The notes beneath the pieces were generated by a model that was given only the letters and a program-made list of their open reading frames with translations, did no database searches and had not been told where the DNA came from. The translations under genes and the position numbers were made by a program. Positions 55,736-64,000 of a stretch of 64,000 nucleotides of DNA are shown piece after piece. The stretch's first letter is position 1. The number at the start of each line of letters is the position of its first letter. Source of the stretch: Coptis chinensis (taxonomy: Eukaryota > Streptophyta > Magnoliopsida > Ranunculales > Ranunculaceae); the NCBI GenBank assembly GCA_015680905.1, contig CM027385.1:20900501-20964500 (forward strand), read 5' to 3'.

Positions 55736-55914
55736 GATACCCCCCTGTTTGAGCCACTAGGAGTATGAACACTTAAAGTCCACTATGTAGTATGGAGGAC
55801 AATAGAGTAGCATTGAAGATAAGATAAGAGAGTGAAGATAAGATAAGGGTATAAAATATATTTCGACCAGTTATAAAATTTTGGCAGAGAACAACAAATT
55901 CTAAGAACATTCAA

Positions 55915-56100
55915 CTAGTATACTGCATGGCAGTGGGGAGTGAGCGGAGCTGCGGGGAGAGAGAGAGTTGGGTGAAGGAGAAAGGGTATTGGGGGCGAAG
56001 AAAAAATGAGAGAGAAGTTGAGGACAGAGACAGAAACCAACCAACTTGGTTTTGTCCATACCATACCCCTTCGCCAAGATCGTTCGCTCCGCTCACTCGA
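55915..56100 (-). repeat. GTGAGCGGAG short repeat, right-arm copy
   Basis: Mirror of 26040-26235: ACTAGTATACTGCATGGCAG, GTGAGCGGAG, AAACCAACCAACTTGG, TTCGCTCCGCTCACTCGAC. Confidence 0.65.
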
Positions 56101-56151
56101 CAAGCATGAAAAATGTCATAACTAAATCAAAATGAAAGAGAGATGAACCTA

Positions 56152-56280
56152 CTCTAAGCCTACGATGGTTGGCAATGAAATTTCTAGTGGAGGAGTTGTC
56201 AACAATGGGAATTTGTGGCACTTCGTTACATTTTCTTTTTCGGGTTTGGGTGCTTGATCCTCCTCGTGTTCGGGAGGCAT
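56152..56280 (-). CDS. Orphan first exon, right copy
   Basis: Mirror of 25866-25994. ATG at 56280; small differences from the left arm change the frame after the fourth codon (MPPEHEEDQAPKPEKENVTK instead of the basic version). Unknown family; possible lost start of gene 3. Confidence 0.3.
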
Positions 56281-56981
56281 GTTTAAAATGACGGTTTTAG
56301 AACATTGATAGTTAGGGTTTAATGATAATTGTAATCTCCATGAAGTCATTGCTACATATGATATCCCAAACTTTTATAAAAATGTTTGAAAAACAAAAGT
56401 TTGTGCAAAACGTGATTAAGAAACATTTGTCAGAGATTAAGATGTGTATTGGACTCTGGGTTGCTCGTTCCATTGCCAATTCACTAAATTAATGCAAGTT
56501 CAAACAAGTGCCAAAATTAGTTATAAAAAACAGATTCAGAGTACACATCGCAGAGCATCATAAACATACTCGACTTGTGTTTACAAGAGAAAAAAAAAAA
56601 TCTCTTTGCATTTCTTGTATGACAGAATATCCTTGCTAGTTCGCCAAATCCTGAATTCTTATTACTTAATTAAGATAGCTTGTTCTAGAACCCATCAGTC
56701 CCTCGTTCACTTTGTCTTTGTAAAAGGCAGGTGTTCTTTTGTGACAACACAAGTGATAAAGCTCACCGCCCGAAGCTCGATCGCCTTTGGTTCCTACCTT
56801 AAACCGACAAAGCACTTACCATATTCTTGCATTTTAATGCTATTTACAGAGCACTTAACAAAAACTAGTTAATACCATTTCTGACATATTCTAATACATT
56901 CTGCAATTTATGACAGTATATACTATATACACATACACAAAATAGATATTAATGCCAAAAACCCAATGGAGACAAGGATAG

Positions 56982-59847
56982 TTACGAAAGGTCTAAATCC
57001 ATAACATTTTTTGGAACCCTTTTATACCACTTCATGATCCTTGGTTCCATTATAGTTGCCCAATCCCAAGCTTCTGTCCATGCAAATGACTCCCACCCTG
57101 GAGCAAGTGGCGGAATAGGACTATCATCTTCAAGCACGAGTTTCACAAAATGTGTGCCTCCTCCAATGTGGCCTATTGCCGCTATCCGACACGAAGTTGG
57201 ATCGGGGAGCAGTCCACAAAGGAAAGTATGACATACATTCTTTCTCTCCAATGACGACAAGGACACACTGAAAAGTATTAGCGGCTAAAAATCCCATTGA
57301 AGGAAGTTCAAACCATTCTTTGGGGTTCATCGTTAGATTTGTCTTGATCGCTTCTTTTCGTTCTTCTCCACCCATCATTGAAGTATAATCTGCCTCATGG
57401 GAAATCAACTCTGTTAACATAAGAGCCCTCACAGTAATCCATGCATCACCTCCATTAGTCCCTAAGCATCGTGCAATCGCGCTAAATCCACAATGTCCAT
57501 TCGGTTCAACATCTTGCCAATCCACAATGAAGTCTCAGATCAATGGATTTAAGTCACGAGCCCATCATCCCATTTAGACCCAATTTTAGGTAAATCTACA
57601 AACACTTGAAGATGAGTTCTTCTTGGTTTTCTTTTGCATGGTACCAACTTCTTGGCTTTACTATTCTTGCTTTCTTGAGTTACAATTTGTTCCTCAACTG
57701 TTTGTGCATACTCGAAAGTGAAGGCTCTCTTTGTGTCCCTTTTATCTTTACAAGTCTTCACACCAATTTTTATTCCAGGTGGCCTACCCTCACATTGGTG
57801 TTGACCCGAGGCTCTCGCCTGAAAGTTGCCTTTGGATCACCTAGTTCTACAGACTTTTTCAGCATCAAAACCTTTTGTTCATCTGAGAGCGACTGAAACT
57901 TCTTCTGAATCTGAGCAATCTCGGGCTGAATATCAAAGTTAGGAAGATCAATCGGAGTGCTACTAAGCTGTCTCCACCTAGGGTGTATCAAAGATAAGGG
58001 GATGCTTCCCCTACCAATTAGAACAATTTCACATAACTCATGCGCACAAGGAAGCCCATACATACTCTTGTAAACACAACGACAACGAATTTCATCTGTC
58101 CCAACTCTAACAGACCTTATTAGCTCTTTTGCTATCAAATCCAATGCATCTCTAGAAATGTACCCTCTAAGTTGCACATATGTGTTTTGTTTGTAACGAT
58201 GATCCCAGAGATTCAAGCTCCTATTAAAAGAACTTTCAATTTCTGTCACTTGGTTTGTCAGGAGATTATTAATCAAATTAAAGTTTCGGCAGAAGTTACC
58301 ATTATTGCTAGAACGCAAATGCCTCTTCAAAGAGGAATGCATACTTTCAATTCGGTTAACTGCTCAAGTACCAAAATGCATATGGAGATCTATCCAAGCC
58401 GAGACAAACCTTTCTTTGTACTTCGAAAGCCACTGGTCTTCTATGTATTCCATAACACCATAATGATCTCCGTACTCAAGTTTAAAACAACGTAGGTGTT
58501 CCAAGTACTCAACTTCAGTACGAGCTGTTATCACTGTTTCGAACATAAACATAAATTGTTCATACTCAACAAATTTCTCAAATGTTTTTTTGGCCTTTGT
58601 CTCGATGTTCCTCCTGATGTGAACTCGACACAAGAAGTGTGCAGCTTTAGGAAACACTATAGCTATCGCATTCATAAGTGCCAACTCACAATCAGTCGTA
58701 ATTATCTTTACAGAAGTAGCTTTGTAGTCTAGAATATCACGCAACCTCTTCAAAACCCATAGGTAAGAACCTTCTTTCTCACTCTCCAAATACCCAAAAG
58801 CAATACAGAATGTCTTCATCGTGGATGTGAACCCAACAACTTCAAACAATGGCATCTTGAAGACATTCGTCTTGTACGTGCAATCCATGACAATGACCTC
58901 GGGAAAACACTTTGCCAAATGAATTGATTGGGGATATGCAAACAACAAATCTCTACATTCACCTGTTACTGGATTATCCCTATGAAACTCTGTGTACCCA
59001 AATTCTTCTAAATTTCTTAGAAATTCTTGCATTTGGTTTCTTCCACTCAACCGAACCAACTGATTCTTGTGACGATAATTGTATAAAGTGCTTTTGTTTG
59101 ACAAATTATTGTCATCTCTGCTTCAAGAGGGGTAAAATTTCACGCGGTTTAACACCACTCAAAGACAAATCCTGAACAATCAATTTTTCTTCAGCTTTTA
59201 ACCTTCCGACGAATGCACGACCAATAAGATGCTCCCCAATAGTATGATTATGAGTTCCACACATAACACTCAGTATCCATCCACCTTCGTTTCGTAATTC
59301 CCCTTTCAACACAAATGGACAGCCACATTTCTTCGAACTGGATTGCCTATATTCTTTGGTTTTTTTGTTCAATATTTTCGGCTTTATGGATGGTCTAAAT
59401 TTTCCACTCCTTTCGCAACTCAATAAAACTCTAGGTCTTAAGCCCAAGTCCCTAATTATCAGACCTTGATATCACAACCACAACTCCAACAAATCATACC
59501 AACCGCAGCCGAACACCATCGGATCAACGAGTGACGATCTTCGAAGACCTGCGTAAACCCTTGATCTTAGATACTATTGACGAAAATTGTTTTTTGCTAA
59601 GTTATTGATAAAATAAATAAAAAATACAAGCTTTCAAATTACATTATTACCTCAATTGTTGTAAATGATTCGGTCATATCGGGATAGCTAATTTCAACAT
59701 TGTTGTAAAGTTCATCATCGGAATAATAATTTGATTGCAGTAGTGTTAAAGCTGACTCCATGTCACTTTTAACACTAATCAAAGTTATCATTTTGATTTT
59801 GGCGGGAGAATTTATCTTGAACGTTGCTTCCAAAGACATGAGTCCAT
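56982..59847 (-). pseudogene. MULE transposase with C-terminal OTU protease domain, right copy (gene 2)
   Basis: The better preserved copy. First exon ATG near 59847; donor near 59650. The FAR1-like zinc cluster is open at 59447-59112 (CERSGKFR, KKCGCPFVLKGEL, VMCGTHNHTIGEHLIG, VKPREILPLLKQR). The MULE core is open for 246 codons at 59104-58364: SGRNQMQEFLRNLEEFGY, VMDCTYKTN (first Asp), TTDCELALMNAI (second Asp), FLCRVHIRRNIE, with NRIESMHSSLKRHL (Glu) after a break. 58342-57770 continues with CRCVYKSMYGLPCAHELC. OTU: NGHCGFSAIARCLG (57500) and GGGTHFVKLVLEDD (57130), ending at 56982. Breaks lie near 58360, 57770, 57545 and 57300-57230. The fragmentary left copy is broken at other places. 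Confidence 0.87.
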
Positions 59848-59849
59848 TT

Positions 59850-61990
59850 TTAAAGTGAAAATTTGGTGGGAATAACAACAATTTTGTGGGTGACTCAAGA
59901 CTAACCTAAGAGAACAACAGAGGGAGGGGGAGAAATTTCAGAGAGCATGAGTGGTAGGAGTGTTCGTGGAGTAGTAAGTACGGTGAAGAGCTCGTTTGAA
60001 TTACAATGGGGTGTGGAGAGAGTTTTTTAAGGTTATAATGGTCATATTAATAAAAATGGGGTGTGGAGAGAGTTATTTAAGGTTATAATTGTCATATTAA
60101 CAATGGGGTGTGGAGAGAGCACCAGTTTTTTTTGGAATAAACGTGCCGTGTGTAGAGAGACAATCGGGGGGTGTGACGAGTTTTACAAATGTTAAGAGTA
60201 ACATAGGGTACGTGACCTACTACCCGGTATTGCATTGTAAAAGCATGGATATATGTTATAAAAAATGTCATATAGGATGTAGTATAGCATACTTTATGGT
60301 ATATCATACTCATGTTCTATAAACAGAAAGTATATCATACTTTATGGGTGGTCCAATTGTTTAATTCAATATAAGAGTTTTACGTTTGGTAGTATGTCAT
60401 AAGCGCTACAATCACTGATATGACTATACTCATAAATGTCATACTCGAATGTTATTTCACTTTTTATTTGATATGTCAATAAGAGTTTTATATGTTGGGT
60501 CTAATCACAGATAGATATGACACTATATATATCATACTCGAATATTATGTTACTAATATATGATATTATAATATATGCTACTAAGAGTTTTATATGATAG
60601 ATATGACACTATATATGTATACAGAAACATACCGGAAAGTAGAATTGTTCATAGTTCGGTAGCTATGAATAATGAGATGTTCATAGTCCCTTTCTCCCCA
60701 CGCATTACAATCAAGAATTGGTTTCTTAATCTCATTACTGTAATTAGTACTAATCAGGCAAGTCCTCATCATACGAGGAGGAGTATATTCACAATAATAA
60801 TTTTAGATCTTCCGACCTCCTAGGAGTTATGTCAGATAATTTTAGATACTCACTGATAGATATGACACTATATATGTCATACTCAATTTTTATGTCACTA
60901 TTTATAATATATGCTAATAAGAGTTTTATACTTTTGGTAGTATTAATAGCGCTAGAATCGCTGATAGATATGACACTATATATGTCATACTCGAATGTTA
61001 TGTGAGTTTTTATAATATATTCGCTTGGTAGTATATCATAAGAATCACAGATAGATATAGCACTATATTTGTTGTCATACTAGAATGTTATGTGTTATTA
61101 ACATATGACATATTCCTCTGCAAAGCTCCAACCTTACATATGTTCATAGTCCAATTGTGGTATGAACAAAGAATGTTCATAGCTCATGACTATGAACAAT
61201 CATTGTCATAGTCAATTGTGGTATGAACACTCATTGTTCTTAGCTCAACACTCATTGTTCATAGCATTGAGTGTTCATAGCTTCTGAACTATGAACAATC
61301 ATTGTTCATAGTCGAATTGTGGTATGAACAAAGAATATTCATAGCTCATGACTTCCACATTGATTGTTAGAGTAATGCGTCAAAGATATCTGAAAACATA
61401 CCGAAAGTAGAATTGTTCATAGTTCGGTAGCTATGAATAATGAGATGTTCATAGTCCCTTTCTCCCCACGATTACAATCAAGAATTGGTTTCTTAATCTC
61501 ATTACCGTAATTAGTACTAATCGTGGCAAGTCCTCATCATACGAGGAGGAACCAGCAGGTATATTCACAATAATAATTTTAGATCTTCCGACCTCCTAGG
61601 AGTTATGTCAGATAATTTTAGATACTCACTGATAGATATGACACTATATATGTCATACCAGAATGTTATGTTACTGTTTATGGCATATTCCTCGTTACTC
61701 TACCGTAAGAAATCGAACGAGATCCATTTATGAACATATCAATGTCACACTAACTGACATATGTCTGCTGATGAGGGACAACCCCAACATCCCAACAATA
61801 AGAAACAACAGAATATACAAACAATGCTTGTCAATATAGCGTATAGAATATTGTGCTATTTCATTGATTAAACCAAAGAAAATAAGAAAATAACACCATA
61901 GATACCGCTACAAAATAATTTAGAAGCCAATCTTGAAATCTTCACCATTGTGCGATATTACAAAAATGCTTACAAAAATCTTGTTAGAAG
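59850..61990. repeat. Palindrome-rich spacer between genes 2 and 1 (right arm)
   Basis: Mirror of 20105-22285. Two direct copies of the ~260-bp module (about 60650-60910 and 61410-61670), TGACA(7)TGTCA palindromes near 60510, 60605, 60860, 60975 and 61640, and a TGAACA/TGTTCA cluster at 61140-61340. GGGGTGTGGAGAGAG is repeated three times at 60008, 60058 and 60105. No coding sequence. Confidence 0.75.
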
Positions 61991-61994
61991 ATTA

Positions 61995-64000
61995 GCAACA
62001 ATCTGCTCTAAAGCTTAGCAGAGATTGTACTCCTCTTTCCTAACGCCAACCATCCGTAATAATGGAAAAAAAGACTCTCCCGTCGTCACTATAAAACTTT
62101 CCAACATTGAATTTCTCCTCAAACCTTCCTCCCAACCTCATCCACGGAAACGCTATAAGTTCAACAGAGAAAAAATAGTCACTCTAATGGTACACTCTAA
62201 GTTTAGTTTACTCCCTACTAGAAAAATTACGCCAAGAAAAATTGTGTCATACCTTCCAAATCGGGACACCTACACTTTGTGTGCTCCGTAGATCGACACT
62301 TGCTACATTGCTTGGTCTTTCGAGATCCCTCCCCGCTTCATTACCAACTTCCACTCACGCCACCAAACAAGCAACATTACTTTGAACCCCATGAAAATAA
62401 CAAACAAGAAACATTTTCTTGCGTTTATAAAAAGAAGATAACGCCAAAAAATTATCACTTACATCCAAGATCTCTATTTAACCCGTCATCATCCTCACTC
62501 ACATCGGCAACTCCTGCGCACGCTTTCGACATAGTTAAGCGCTTTTAGCACTTGGACACGTAAAGCGATTGCACCACAAGAAAGATATTGACGAATACAA
62601 ATCAGAATCAACAAACTTTTGTAACTATTTAATGTTAACGGACAAGTGAAATATGGCAACGGTATAAGAAACTTACCCCCATCGTTTGGATGCAAAAGTG
62701 GACATGTGGGCCTTGTGTGCCCGGACGATACCACAATGGCCACACTTTTTTCTTGTCTCATTCTGACCTTTCAATCTACTACGTTTATGCGGCCTACCCT
62801 TCGATTTTACGTGTGGTGGATCATTAACAAATGGACGATGGGTGGTTTTAGGTGGGGTGAAAGGCATCTCTACCTCGGCGGTGCCTTTAGAAGACGGAAT
62901 GCCATCCATTGTACCACTTTCTGGTGGAATATAAGGCATTTCAAAGGGAACTTGTGGACTGCCTTCAGAAGCTCTAGAAAAAGATGATAACATGGATTTA
63001 AAAGCTTCACTGTTTGTGGCTGTTTGAGAGGCCCACAAACATATCTTCTTGCATTTCCCTATAAGCTCACTGTGACGAATAATGGAAGCAGCCTGCGAAG
63101 AAAAACTTGGATTGTTATTTGGAATGACAGATTTAGCAACTCGTGTCCATCTCCTTAAAAACAGCTCACGGGGTATTTCCACGAAGGTCCTCGTGTTTGT
63201 AAACTGAAATGATATGTCTACATGGAAATCCAAACGAACTGAAATAGCCCACATGAACATCTAGCATCCTGCGCTTCTAAAAGGTTGTATTCCACACTCG
63301 CCTTTTTGCCTGTTCAGATGACGGCTGATGGTGTATACACGAATATTGTCACCCACATCACGTTTATCTTCTGCAGTGTACATCGATTCCTCCTGTAACT
63401 GCTTCCTAAAAGCAAGAAAAGCAGCTCGAGTATAGATGGATTCTGCCTGCTTTGCATATTCAATCAAGTGGCTACCAATGAAAGGCTTCGTCGTTGCAGT
63501 CCTTACCTCTTCTTCGTGCTCTCGGTGACGGATATTTGCAACTGCCAATTCCATTTTCCCAAATAGCTCAAACAGCTGCATCCCGGGCTTAACATGATGT
63601 CTTATAACAGAGTTAATAGACTCGCAACGTGGGTTGCTTCTGCAACCGCCAAAGAACTCACCATGAAGATACGATTCTGCCCACCTCGCCCGTTTCTTCT
63701 GTACCTTCATCACCCATGTGTTATGACTAACTTTGTATTTTTCCACTAGCTGTCTCCACCTTTCTTCGAACTCTCCCCGAGAACATTTCATAAACATAAT
63801 AGAGCTGAACTCTGTTGCAAATCCGAGGATTTTTGACATTGGTGATGCAATTTTTCAATACGTGCCAAGAGCACGCGGCCGGTGTTTCAATCTGGAAGAA
63901 TAGATTTCAAAGCTTTACGAATCGGCCGCTATCACCATCAGTAATGACTGATTTAGGGTGTTCACCACACATTGCGTCATAAATGATTTCAATACCCACT
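61995..64000 (-). pseudogene. FAR1/MULE transposase with SWIM and CCHC knuckles, right copy (gene 1, partial)
   Basis: Reads leftward from beyond the window end, so the FAR1 domain is outside. 63839-63261 is open for 192 codons: RGEFEERWRQLVEKYKVSHN, ESYLHGEFFGGC, CESINSVIRHHVKPGMQLFE. 63260-62673 is open for 195 codons and runs from FLRRWTRVAKSVIPNNN through a basic KSKGRPHKRSRLKGQNETRK and CGHCGIVRAHKAHMS, a knuckle-like motif. The SWIM region (about 63270-63200) is frame-broken here, while it is intact in the left copy. Further exon-like pieces reach about 62025. Confidence 0.82.

Larger units (their letters stand above)
50490..64000 (-). repeat. Right arm of giant inverted repeat (cut by window end)
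   Basis: Reverse complement of 18139-31440. At the last base it is still matching (TTTCAATACCCACT pairs with 18139), so the arm continues beyond the window. It differs from the left arm by many small indels, a longer CT microsatellite (51018-51074) and an extra ~210-bp insertion (51866-52076). Confidence 0.92.

Noticed and set aside
55915-56109. Overlapping open frames on both strands
   Set aside because: They arise from the CT/AG-rich GTGAGCGGAG repeat and occur at all its copies; not a gene.

Overview
The window is nuclear DNA of a flowering plant, most likely a eudicot. The evidence is a multi-exon ADA2-type gene with short GT-AG introns, dense small TIR elements (MITEs), L1-type LINE remnants, a Helitron-type terminus and many FAR1/Mutator-like (MULE) transposase genes. 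No rRNA, tRNA or CRISPR array was recognised.

Layout. 0-7.7 kb is decayed repeat DNA: an L1-type reverse transcriptase remnant (60-1150), then a ~3 kb fold-back (3.0-6.15 kb) bracketed by a ~0.5 kb direct repeat. 7,748-13,485 holds the last four exons of a transcriptional adaptor ADA2 gene (SAGA/ADA acetyltransferase complex), in frame and with clean splice sites. Its introns have taken up a LINE tail and two MITEs. The N-terminal ZZ and SANT exons are not visible. 13.5-17.1 kb is AT-rich and includes a hAT-type MITE with a perfect 8-bp target duplication.

17.2-64.0 kb is dominated by one very large inverted repeat. The left arm (18.1-31.4 kb) reappears as its reverse complement in the right arm (50.5-64.0 kb), and the right arm runs off the window end. 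Left plus right coordinates stay near 82.0-82.14 kb, so the symmetry centre is near 41.0 kb and the unique spacer is about 19 kb. From the outside inward each arm carries three MULE/FAR1-family genes in the same order and orientation: (1) a FAR1-domain/MULE/SWIM gene with CCHC-like knuckles near the C-terminus; (2) a FAR1-like/MULE/zinc-finger gene with a C-terminal OTU cysteine-protease domain; (3) a FAR1-RELATED-type MULE/SWIM gene that lacks its FAR1 domain and is split by a SINE-like insertion shared by both arms. All copies read as degenerate through small indels and stops. The DNA between the genes is packed with short palindromes of two families and with a recurring ~190-bp block.

The spacer (31.4-50.5 kb) contains extra partial copies of arm sequences, a Myb/SANT-like remnant, several MITEs (some with perfect 9-bp Mutator-type target duplications), a Helitron-type 5' end followed by a ~2.7 kb minisatellite, a pair of ~0.4 kb direct repeats around unidentified exon-like DNA, and a ten-fold array of palindromes beside the right arm. 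The most unusual object is the giant mirrored, multi-transposase structure itself. It could be a composite or giant MULE-related element, or a segmental inverted duplication of a MULE cluster; sequence inspection alone does not decide.
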